Of a stretch of 22,070 bases of DNA, positions 14,204 through 21,125 are shown piece by piece. Each line of letters begins with the position of its first letter. Positions within the stretch are counted from its first letter, which is position 1. The translations under genes were made by a program, and so were the position numbers. Source of the DNA: Acidimicrobiia bacterium (GTDB lineage: Bacteria; Actinomycetota; Acidimicrobiia; Acidimicrobiales; AC-14); assembly GCA_019243595.1 (NCBI GenBank), contig JAFAUA010000226.1, positions 1-22,070 of the forward strand, in the 5' to 3' direction. Under the pieces are notes generated by a model, which had not been told where the DNA came from, made no database searches, and was given only the letters and a program-made list of their open reading frames with translations.

Positions 14204-15052
14204 CTAGTCCCGAAGGGCCAGGTCCGCCAGGGCGGCGGCCGACATCACCTCGAGCGGTGGGTCCTCGCCCGTCCAGAGCCGGAAGGCGTGGGCCGCCTGG
14301 TGGATCAGCATCCCCAGACCGTTGGCGGCGGCCGCTCCCCGTTCCCGCGCTGCCTCCACCAGAGGTGTGTGCGCCGGGTGGTAGACGAGGTCGACGACCA
14401 GTTGTCCGGCGCTGAGGGCGGCCGCCGGGACCGGCAGAGTGCGGTCCCCCGCCATTCCTTGGGGTGTGGCGTTGACGATGAGGTCGACGCCGTCGGCCTC
14501 CTCAATGGAGCCCGTGCGGGCGACGCTCAGCGCCAGGGCCACCGCCTCCTCCGCCCGCTCAGCCGTGCGGTTGACGACGATGACCTCGGCCGCGCCCGCC
14601 CCGGCCAGGGCGACGACCACTGCACGCGCCGCCCCGCCGGCGCCGACGACCAAGCAGCTGCGCCTGTCGGGGTCGAACCCCTCGTCCTCGCGGAGGGCGT
14701 CGAGGAAGCCGGCGCCGTCGGTGTTGTCCCCGACCAGCTCATGGGTCCCGTTGCGGACGATCGTGTTCACGGCGCCGAGCGTCTCCGCGGTCGGGCTCAA
14801 GCGGTCGAGCGCCCGGACGACGTCGGCCTTGTGCGGCATCGTCACCGAGAGCCCGGCCAGACCCAGGTCGCGGGCGCCCTCGACAGCCGCCGCTCCCCTC
14901 CCGGGCGCCACCTCGAACGCGGCGAAGACCCAGTCGAGATCGAGCGACCGAAAGGCGGCGTTGTGGATCACGGGCGAGATCGAATGGTGAATCGGGTGGC
15001 CGATGACGGCCGCCACCCGCGTGCTCCCCGCAACCTGCCAGGGCGACTCCAC
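14204..15052 (-). CDS. aroE: Shikimate dehydrogenase AroE
   Basis: AroE reduces 3-dehydroshikimate to shikimate with NADPH in aromatic amino acid synthesis. The 282-residue product is of usual length. It shows the substrate-binding SISP (24-27), catalytic Lys75 in VTMPHK, catalytic Asp112 in GDNTDG, the NADPH-binding GAGGAARA (137-144), a VVNRT strand with the Arg expected for NADPH preference, NATPQGM, and a C-terminal HQAAHAFRLWTG. The frame is open far upstream through mltG. The GTG at 15052, 8 nt after the mltG stop, gives a normal N-terminus (MESPWQVAGSTRVAAVIG). A GTG at codon 13 (15016) is possible but would leave almost nothing before the first beta strand. Confidence 0.95.
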   Translation of the reverse strand: MESPWQVAGSTRVAAVIGHPIHHSISPVIHNAAFRSLDLDWVFAAFEVAPGRGAAAVEGARDLGLAGLSVTMPHKADVVRALDRLSPTAETLGAVNTIVRNGTHELVGDNTDGAGFLDALREDEGFDPDRRSCLVVGAGGAARAVVVALAGAGAAEVIVVNRTAERAEEAVALALSVARTGSIEEADGVDLIVNATPQGMAGDRTLPVPAAALSAGQLVVDLVYHPAHTPLVEAARERGAAAANGLGMLIHQAAHAFRLWTGEDPPLEVMSAAALADLALRD

Positions 15053-15060
15053 AGCCGGCC

Positions 15061-16179
15061 TCAGATCAAGCCCTTGGCGCGGGCCTGACGCACGAGCTGT
15101 TCGAACTCGGCGTCGGTCGTTGCGAAGGCGTGCTTGCCGCTCGGGTCGGCCAGCACGTAATACAGCCACGGGCCGGGCGTGGGGTTGAGCGCGGCCATCA
15201 GCGACTTCTGCCCGACGGCCGCAATCGGCGTCGGCGGCAGCCCCGGATACTTGCGCGTGTTGTACGGCGAGTCGGTGTCCAGGTCGGCGTTCGACAGGGT
15301 CGGCTTGTGGGTGCCGATCGAGTATTCGACGGTGGCATCGATCCCGAGCTTCATGTTCTTGCCCAGGCGGTTGTAGATGGTGCGGGCGATCATGCCGCGG
15401 TCCTCGTCGACCTTGGCCTCCCTCTCGACGAGGGACGCCACGATGATGGCGTCGTAGGTCGACACGCCGGCCTTCGCCGGCGCGTCCTGCATCCCGACGG
15501 CGGATGCCTGACGGTCGAAGTTGTCGACCATCTTGGCCAGCAGCTTGGTCTCGTCGTCGCCCTTCTGGACGAAGTACGTGTCGGCGAACACCAGCCCCTC
15601 GAGGCTCGTCGATCCCGGCGGCTGGAACTGCGAATGAATCGTGCCGCTCTGGGCGATCGCCATGAATCGATCGGCTGACAGCCCGGGGATCGCGCCGACC
15701 CTGGCCGCGATCTCGCGCAAGGTCAGACCCTCGGGGATCGTGACCCGGTGCACCGCGGTATCGGTCCCGCCGTGCAGCACGTCGAGCACGTGACCCATGT
15801 TCTCGTCGTGGCGGAACTGGTAGTCGCCGGACTGCAGGGGCCCGGGCCGCTTGACCGTCGTGTACAGGCGCCACACGGTGGTGTTGCCGATGACGCCGTG
15901 GCGGTGGAGCAGGCTCCCGATCGCCGACGTCGACGAACCCTTGGGAATGCTCACGGCGACCGGCCCGCCGTGGGGATGGCCGCTGATCTGGCGCTGCACC
16001 CAGAAACCGGCGAGAGCGAGCAGCAGCACGATCACGCCAACAACGATGAGCAAGATTCGCCCGGCGCGCGGCCCGCGCCGAGGCTTGGGGAGCGGCTTGG
16101 GCAGCTCCTCGTAGTGATAGGCGTCCCGGACATACACGTCGTCGCCGGGGGGACGAAGGGGGCGAGAGGGTTGGGTCAC
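15061..16179 (-). CDS. mltG: Endolytic murein transglycosylase MltG
   Basis: MltG (YceG family) cuts nascent peptidoglycan strands inside the chain and is thought to end glycan polymerisation at the membrane. The 372-residue product has a ~40-residue Pro/Arg-rich cytoplasmic tail, one membrane helix at about 41-61 (RILLIVVGVIVLLLALAGFW), a LysM-like region near 75-125 and the catalytic domain. ASLVEREAK (248-256) contains Glu252, which I align with the catalytic Glu of E. coli MltG. MIARTIYNRL, MKLGIDATVEYS and SPYNTRKYPGLPPTPIA follow as expected. The GTG start overlaps the ruvX stop as GTGA. Confidence 0.95.
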   Translation of the reverse strand: MTQPSRPLRPPGDDVYVRDAYHYEELPKPLPKPRRGPRAGRILLIVVGVIVLLLALAGFWVQRQISGHPHGGPVAVSIPKGSSTSAIGSLLHRHGVIGNTTVWRLYTTVKRPGPLQSGDYQFRHDENMGHVLDVLHGGTDTAVHRVTIPEGLTLREIAARVGAIPGLSADRFMAIAQSGTIHSQFQPPGSTSLEGLVFADTYFVQKGDDETKLLAKMVDNFDRQASAVGMQDAPAKAGVSTYDAIIVASLVEREAKVDEDRGMIARTIYNRLGKNMKLGIDATVEYSIGTHKPTLSNADLDTDSPYNTRKYPGLPPTPIAAVGQKSLMAALNPTPGPWLYYVLADPSGKHAFATTDAEFEQLVRQARAKGLI

Positions 16180-16595
16180 GAGGAGGTTCGGTCGAGCCAG
16201 GCCTGGAGGATCACGGCGGCGGCCACCTTGTCGACGACACGTCGGCGGGCTTGGCCCTTCAGGCCGAGCGACGAGAGGGACCGGTCGGCGGTCACCGTCG
16301 TGAGACGTTCATCGTAGGTCTCGACGGGAACGGCGAGCACATCGCCGAGCGCGGCTGCTTCCTCGGCCGCCGCCGTCGCCGCCGGACCCATCTTCCCGTC
16401 GAGGGAAAGCGGCAGCCCGACGACCACCCGCTCTGCCCCCACCTCGTCAACGAGAGCTGCGATCGCCGCGTGGTCCGTGGCGCGGTCGCGGCTCCTCTCG
16501 AGGACGGAGTGGGGTGTGGCGATGGTGCCGGCGCTGACGGCCACGCCGATGCGGCGGGTACCGAGGTCGAGGCCGAGGACCCTCCCGGAAGGCAC
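16176..16595 (-). CDS. ruvX: Holliday junction resolvase-like protein RuvX (YqgF)
   Basis: This 139-residue RNase H-fold protein belongs to the YqgF/RuvX family, implicated in pre-16S rRNA 5' maturation and predicted as a Holliday junction resolvase. Visible motifs are VLGLDLGTRRIGVAVS with Asp10, VVVGLPLSLDGKMG (57-70), the DERLTT block (95-100), and VDKVAAAVILQAWLD with Asp122. These acidic residues are the expected metal ligands. The GTG start shares one base with the alaS stop (TAGTG), and its own stop overlaps mltG. The order alaS-ruvX-mltG-aroE is widespread in actinobacteria. Confidence 0.94.
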   Translation of the reverse strand: MPSGRVLGLDLGTRRIGVAVSAGTIATPHSVLERSRDRATDHAAIAALVDEVGAERVVVGLPLSLDGKMGPAATAAAEEAAALGDVLAVPVETYDERLTTVTADRSLSSLGLKGQARRRVVDKVAAAVILQAWLDRTSS

Positions 16596-19171
16596 TAGAT
16601 GCCGGCGGCCCTCCGCGCCTGATCCAGGGCCTCGTCGAGCTTGCTGGCGTCGCGCCCGCCCGCCATCGCCATCTCGGGGTTCTTCCCGCCGCCGCCACCG
16701 CCGACGGTCCGCGCCGCCTCCGCGATCAGCGTCGGGGCGTCGAGGCCGCTGTCCTTGGTGACGGCCGCCACCAGCGCGACGCCGCCGCCTTCGGGGACGC
16801 CCCCGAGGACTACGCCTCGGATCTCGGGACGGTCGCGCAGCGCCACCGCCAGGTCCCGAAGCTCGTCACGCGCGGTGCCGTCTCGGCGGGCGACGACGAT
16901 GCCGTCGAGCGCGTCTCCCGCCAGGTCCTGGGCCTCGTCGCCGGCCGCCGCCCGCCGCAGCGCCTTGAGCTCGTCGTCGAGCAGGCGGCGCTCCTCCAGC
17001 AGTCGCTCGATGCGTTCGGGCAGCTCGTCGGGGCGCACCCGCAGGATCGCCGCCGTGCGCTCGATGAGCTCCTCGTCGTCCTTCAGGCGCTCGAGTGTCG
17101 CCTCTCCAGTGGTGGCTTCGATGCGGCGCATGTTGGCGGCGATCGAACCCTCGGAGACGACTTTGACGGGGCCGATCATGCCGAGGGCACCGACGTGAGT
17201 CCCGCCGCAGAGCTCGGTGGAACGGGTGCCGGCCTCGATCACCCGCACGACGTCGCCGTACTTGTCGCCGAAGAAGGCGATGGCGCCAATCTTCTCGGCC
17301 TCGTCCTTCGACGTCTCATAGGCGCGCACCGGCTCGTTGGCGAGGACGCGGGCGTTGGCCAGGGCCTCGACCTGCGCGATCTCCTCGTGGGTGAGCGGCT
17401 GGTAGTGGCTGAAGTCGAAGCGCAGACGGTCGGGCGCCACCAACGAACCCTGCTGCTTGACGTGAGGCCCGAGGACCTCGCGCAGTGCCCAGTGCAGGAG
17501 GTGGGTGCCCGTGTGGTTGCGACGGATGGCCTCCCGCCGGTGGGCGTCGATGCGCGCCAATCCCTCTTGGCCCGGGGTCACCTCGCCTTCGGTGACGCGG
17601 CCCGTGTGGCGAGTGAGCTGGCCGGGAACGGCGTACGTCGTGTCGGTGACCTGGAAGACGCCCGTGTCCGTGCTGATCTCGCCGGTGTCGCCGACCTGGC
17701 CACCGGACTCGGCGTAGAACGGCGTGCGGTCGAGGATGACCTCGTCGGCAGTGGCAGCCAGGATCCGGCCCTTGGCCTCGTAGTCGGTGTAGCCCACGAA
17801 CTCGGTGGGCCCGAACTGCTCGAGGAGCTCGCGGTAGGCCTCGGTGGCTTCGCCGTCGGTCTCGGTGCCGGCGCGCGCGCTGCGGGCCCGCGACCGCTGG
17901 TCGGCCATGGCGATCTCGAAGCCCTCGACGTCGACTTGGATCCCCCGATCGGCCGCGATCTCCTTGGTGAGCTCGAGGGGGAAGCCATAGGTGTCGTGCA
18001 GCCGGAAGGCGATGTCGCCGTGGAGCAGCGGATCCTCGCTGGTGATCTTGCTCAGCTCCTCCTCCAGGATCGCCATGCCCGAGCGCAGCGTCTGGCGGAA
18101 CTTCTCCTCCTCACGGGCGACGACCCCGACCACGAAGTCCTTGTTCTTGGTCAGGTCGGGGTACGCCCCCTCCATGAGGTCGACGACCGACTCGACCAGC
18201 GGCGGGAGCACCGGCCGGTCGACTCCGAGCTGGAAGGCGCGCAGGACGGCCCGGCGCAGGATGCGGCGCAGGACGTAGCCACGGTCCTCGTTGGAAGGGA
18301 ACACGCCGTCGTTGACGAGGAAGGTCACGGTGCGGGCGTGGTCGGCGACGACGCGGAGCTTGACGTCGGTCTCCTCGTCGTCGCCGTAGCGACGGCCGGT
18401 GACACGCTCGGCGGCAGACACGATGTTGCGCAGTACATCGGTGTCGAAGACGGAGTCGACGTCGTTGATCACCGAGAGCATGCGCTCGAGCCCAAGACCG
18501 GTGTCGATGTTCTTCTTCGGCAGCTCGGTCAGCGTGCCGTCGGCCGCCCGGTCGTACTGCATGAACACCAGGTTCCAGAACTCGACGTAGCGCTCTTCGC
18601 CACCGTGGGCGGGACCGCCATCGTCGCCGTACTCGGGGCCGCGGTCGTAGTAGAGCTCAGAGCACGGGCCACACGGGCCGGTGTCGCCCATCTCCCAGAA
18701 GTTGTCGGAACCCATGCGCTGGATGCGCTCGGGCGGGACTCCGATCTCGTTCTCCCAGATGGCGGCGGCCTCGTCGTCGGTCTCGAAGACCGTGACCCAG
18801 ACCCGGTCGCCGTCGAGCTTCAGCTTCTCGGTGACCAGCTCCCAGGCGAACTTGATGGCGCCTTCCTTGAAGTAGTCGCCGAAGCTCCACTGCCCGAGCA
18901 TCTCGAAGAACGAGAGGTGCCGGGTGGTGCGCCCGATGAGGTCGATGTCGTCGTGCTTCCCCCGCACCCGCACGCACTTCTGCACCGACGTGGCGCGGAC
19001 GTAGGGAGGCGTCTCCTCGCCCAGCAGGTAGGGCAGGAACTGGTTCATACCCGCGTTGGTGAACAGCGGCGCCAACGGGTGGTGCGGGATCAACCCCGAC
19101 GACGGAACCACGGTGTGGCCGCGCTCGGCGAAGAAGTCGATGAAAAGTCGTCGGAGCTCGTCGGCGGTCAT
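16595..19171 (-). CDS. alaS: Alanyl-tRNA synthetase
   Basis: AlaRS charges tRNA-Ala. The 858-residue protein is full length. The class II aminoacylation domain includes RTTRHLSFFEMLGQWSFGDY (81-100) and GLGLERMLSVI (225-235). The editing domain has the zinc-type motifs HTGTH (His553, His557) and CGGTH (Cys655, His659), which remove mischarged Ser or Gly. A C-Ala region closes the protein with the glycine run at 824-829 and the PEMAMAGG motif. No domain is missing. The ATG at 19171 lies only 35 bp after the DUF6167 gene, and that gap contains a hairpin-forming inverted repeat with a candidate -10 box. There is no Shine-Dalgarno sequence, so the start may be nearly leaderless. Confidence 0.97.
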   Translation of the reverse strand: MTADELRRLFIDFFAERGHTVVPSSGLIPHHPLAPLFTNAGMNQFLPYLLGEETPPYVRATSVQKCVRVRGKHDDIDLIGRTTRHLSFFEMLGQWSFGDYFKEGAIKFAWELVTEKLKLDGDRVWVTVFETDDEAAAIWENEIGVPPERIQRMGSDNFWEMGDTGPCGPCSELYYDRGPEYGDDGGPAHGGEERYVEFWNLVFMQYDRAADGTLTELPKKNIDTGLGLERMLSVINDVDSVFDTDVLRNIVSAAERVTGRRYGDDEETDVKLRVVADHARTVTFLVNDGVFPSNEDRGYVLRRILRRAVLRAFQLGVDRPVLPPLVESVVDLMEGAYPDLTKNKDFVVGVVAREEEKFRQTLRSGMAILEEELSKITSEDPLLHGDIAFRLHDTYGFPLELTKEIAADRGIQVDVEGFEIAMADQRSRARSARAGTETDGEATEAYRELLEQFGPTEFVGYTDYEAKGRILAATADEVILDRTPFYAESGGQVGDTGEISTDTGVFQVTDTTYAVPGQLTRHTGRVTEGEVTPGQEGLARIDAHRREAIRRNHTGTHLLHWALREVLGPHVKQQGSLVAPDRLRFDFSHYQPLTHEEIAQVEALANARVLANEPVRAYETSKDEAEKIGAIAFFGDKYGDVVRVIEAGTRSTELCGGTHVGALGMIGPVKVVSEGSIAANMRRIEATTGEATLERLKDDEELIERTAAILRVRPDELPERIERLLEERRLLDDELKALRRAAAGDEAQDLAGDALDGIVVARRDGTARDELRDLAVALRDRPEIRGVVLGGVPEGGGVALVAAVTKDSGLDAPTLIAEAARTVGGGGGGKNPEMAMAGGRDASKLDEALDQARRAAGI

Positions 19172-19176
19172 GAAGG

Positions 19177-19203
19177 AAAACCCAGCCTATGGCGGCGGGT
19201 TTT
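19177..19203 (-). promoter_or_regulatory. Inverted repeat in the alaS leader (terminator, attenuator or operator)
   Basis: On the minus strand AAAACCCGCC and GGC(t)GGGTTTT pair as a 10-bp stem with one bulged T and the 6-nt loop GCCATA. The second arm ends in four Ts and stops 5 nt before the alaS ATG. The 7-bp outer arms (19177-19183 and 19197-19203) are perfect. The structure could terminate readthrough from the DUF6167 gene, attenuate alaS or bind a protein. It overlaps the candidate -10 box. Confidence 0.5.
19184..19189 (-). promoter_or_regulatory. Candidate -10 box for alaS
   Basis: TAGGCT on the minus strand matches TANNNT and the box before moaA. It ends 12 nt before the alaS ATG, implying a 5' untranslated leader of only about 5 nt. 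It lies inside the inverted repeat. No strong -35 is seen. Confidence 0.4.
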
Positions 19204-19206
19204 GTA

Positions 19207-19452
19207 CTAGCGGGCTTGGCGAAGCTCCAGCTCGGCGCGCAGCTCGGCCTCCCGCTTGCGCATGGCCTCGCGGCCCTCGTCGAGGGCCTTGCGCAGGTCG
19301 GTGCCGAACTTGCGGGCGCCGTCCACGAGCTCGTTCGACACCCGCTCGGGCGAGTACCGCTCGGCGGTCTGGCGCACGAACTTCTGCAGCCAGTAGGCCA
19401 TGCCGGCGCCGAGCCCGATGCCCACGCACAGCCAGAACAGGCGCTTGAACAT
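19207..19452 (-). CDS. Small membrane-anchored protein, DUF6167-like
   Basis: This 81-residue protein has an N-terminal hydrophobic helix (LFWLCVGIGLGAGMAYWLQK, about 5-24) followed by a charged, helical, probably coiled-coil region rich in Arg and Glu. It resembles the DUF6167 proteins commonly encoded just upstream of alaS in actinobacteria, judged by position and architecture. The function is unknown. The ATG follows the DUF948 stop by 6 nt, with GAGGTG overlapping that stop codon as the ribosome-binding site, so the two are coupled. Confidence 0.75.
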   Translation of the reverse strand: MFKRLFWLCVGIGLGAGMAYWLQKFVRQTAERYSPERVSNELVDGARKFGTDLRKALDEGREAMRKREAELRAELELRQAR

Positions 19453-19458
19453 GGCTGG

Positions 19459-19821
19459 CTACACCTCGTCCTTGGCGCGGAAACGCTTCAGCGCCCTCGA
19501 GGTGCCGGCGCCGAAGGCAAGGGCCTTGACGACGGGATTGGAGAACGCCAGATAGGCGAGGCGGGAGGCGGAGTCGACGGTGCCCGAGATCGACTCGGCC
19601 CGCTCCAGCAGCCCGTCGACCCGCTGCAGATCGGCGTTGGCCTGGCGCACGGTGCCCTGGACGTCGGTGACGAGCGGCAGCGTCTCCTTGCGGAGGTCGT
19701 CGATCGTGAGTTGCAGGGACGTCAGCGTGCGCATGAGCGCGCCGAGGGCGACCAGCAACGCACCGGTCGCCACAGCGACCACGAGGGCGATGACGACCGC
19801 GACCCAGTCACGTGCGCTCAC
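19459..19821 (-). CDS. DUF948-family membrane protein
   Basis: This 120-residue protein has an N-terminal transmembrane helix (about 6-30, VAVVIALVVAVATGALLVALG) and then an amphipathic stretch with the DUF948 pattern (LRKETLPLVTDVQGTVRQAN, about 43-62), likely a coiled coil outside the membrane. A short hydrophobic region near 85-105 (RLAYLAFSNPVVKALAFGAG) precedes a basic C-terminus. The role of DUF948 proteins is unknown. The GTG start overlaps the rarA stop as GTGA. Its position between rarA and the DUF6167 gene is the usual actinobacterial arrangement. Confidence 0.85.
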   Translation of the reverse strand: MSARDWVAVVIALVVAVATGALLVALGALMRTLTSLQLTIDDLRKETLPLVTDVQGTVRQANADLQRVDGLLERAESISGTVDSASRLAYLAFSNPVVKALAFGAGTSRALKRFRAKDEV

Positions 19822-21125
19822 GATGTATCTCCGTCGTCCTCGTGCTGTCTCATGCGTTCGGCGACCTCCCGCTCGGCGCCGTGCTCGGAGGGCTCGTAGT
19901 ACGTGCGACCCTCCACCTCGGGGGGCCGGTAGGTCTGCGGCACCCAGCCGCGTGGGTCGTCGTGAGGATACTCGTACCCCTCGCCGTGACCGATCTTTCG
20001 GGCCGCGTAGTAGGAGGCGTCCCGGAGGTGCTGGGGGACCTGACCGGCGGGGCGATCCTTCACGTCCTGCTGGGCCCGGCGCAGCGCCAGGTAGGCCCGG
20101 TTCGACTTGGGGGCCGTGGCCAGGTACACGACGGCGTGGGCCAGGTTCAGCTGGGCCTCGGGGAGGCCGACGAACTCGACGGCGCGGGCGGCGGCGTCGG
20201 CGACGACCAACCCCATGGGGTCGGCCATCCCCACGTCCTCGCTGGCGAGCACGACCATGCGGCGGGCGATGTAGCGCGCGTCCTCGCCGGCTTCGAGCAT
20301 GCGGGCCAGCCAGTAGAGGGCGGCGTCGGGGTCGGACCCGCGCATGCTCTTGATGAACGCCGAGATGATGTCGTAGTGCTCGTCGCGCTCGTAGCGCAGG
20401 GCCCGGGCGTCGAGGGCCGCCTCGGCGTCGGCGAGCGTGACCTTCTCGTTGGCCCCGCGCTGGTCGGCGAGGGCCATCGCCACTTCCAGGGCGTTGTAGG
20501 CGGTGCGGGCGTCACCCTCGGCCTTGTCGGCCAGGTGGACGAGGGCGTCCTCCTCGGCGCTGTGGCCCTCGTGCTCGAGCGCCCGGTCGAGCAGCGTGCG
20601 CAGCGATTCCGGTGAAAGCTGCTCGAGACGGAACAGCGTCGACCGCGACATCAGGGGGGCGTTGACCTCGAAGTACGGGTTCTCGGTCGTGGCGCCGATC
20701 AGGGTCAGCAGGCCCTCCTCGACCGACGGCAACAGCGCGTCCTGCTGGGCCTTGTTGAAGCGGTGGACCTCGTCGAGGAAGAGGATCGTCCCCTGCCCGT
20801 GCTCGGCGAGGCGTTGCCGCGCCTTCGCCGTCGCCTCGCGGACGTCCTTCACGCCGGCCGTGACCGCCGACATGGTGACGAACTCCTTGCTCGTCGCAGT
20901 GGCGATCAGCATCGCCAAGGTGGTCTTGCCGGTGCCCGGCGGCCCCCACAGGATCACCGACGAGAGGCGGTCGGCCACGATCAGGCTCCGGAGCGGTTTG
21001 CCCGGCGCCAGCAGCTTCTCCTGGCCGACGACGTCGTCGAGCGTCTGCGGTCGCATGCGCGCCGCCAGCGGCGCCTGCTTCCTCAGCCTGTCCTGCAGCG
21101 CCGAGCCGAACAGGTCCTCGGCCAT
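19818..21125 (-). CDS. rarA: Replication-associated recombination protein A (RarA/MgsA) AAA+ ATPase
   Basis: RarA (WHIP/Mgs1 in eukaryotes) is a AAA+ ATPase that acts at stalled replication forks and binds SSB. The 435-residue protein has family length. It shows ARMRPQTLDDVVGQEKLL (22-39), Walker A WGPPGTGKTT (60-69), Walker B ILFLDEVHRFNK (114-125), sensor 1 IGATTENP (143-150), the arginine-finger region LMSRSTLF, and C-terminal tetramerisation-domain sequences such as SMRGSDPDAALYWLARML and RRMVVLASEDVGMADP. The open frame extends upstream into aspS, but the ATG at 21125, sharing one base with the aspS stop (TGATG), is the family start. Confidence 0.95.
   Translation of the reverse strand: MAEDLFGSALQDRLRKQAPLAARMRPQTLDDVVGQEKLLAPGKPLRSLIVADRLSSVILWGPPGTGKTTLAMLIATATSKEFVTMSAVTAGVKDVREATAKARQRLAEHGQGTILFLDEVHRFNKAQQDALLPSVEEGLLTLIGATTENPYFEVNAPLMSRSTLFRLEQLSPESLRTLLDRALEHEGHSAEEDALVHLADKAEGDARTAYNALEVAMALADQRGANEKVTLADAEAALDARALRYERDEHYDIISAFIKSMRGSDPDAALYWLARMLEAGEDARYIARRMVVLASEDVGMADPMGLVVADAAARAVEFVGLPEAQLNLAHAVVYLATAPKSNRAYLALRRAQQDVKDRPAGQVPQHLRDASYYAARKIGHGEGYEYPHDDPRGWVPQTYRPPEVEGRTYYEPSEHGAEREVAERMRQHEDDGDTS

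Noticed and set aside
15053..15874. Upstream extension of the aroE reading frame
   Set aside because: The added part reads through mltG in another frame and shows no conserved sequence. The GTG at 15052 gives a normal AroE.
19172..19206. T-box riboswitch before alaS
   Set aside because: The 35-bp gap is far too short for a T-box, and no T-box consensus is visible.
17195..19210. 671-codon open frame on the plus strand opposite alaS
   Set aside because: It lies wholly antisense to a clear alanyl-tRNA synthetase, and its product has no recognisable motif. Long antisense frames are expected in GC-rich coding DNA.
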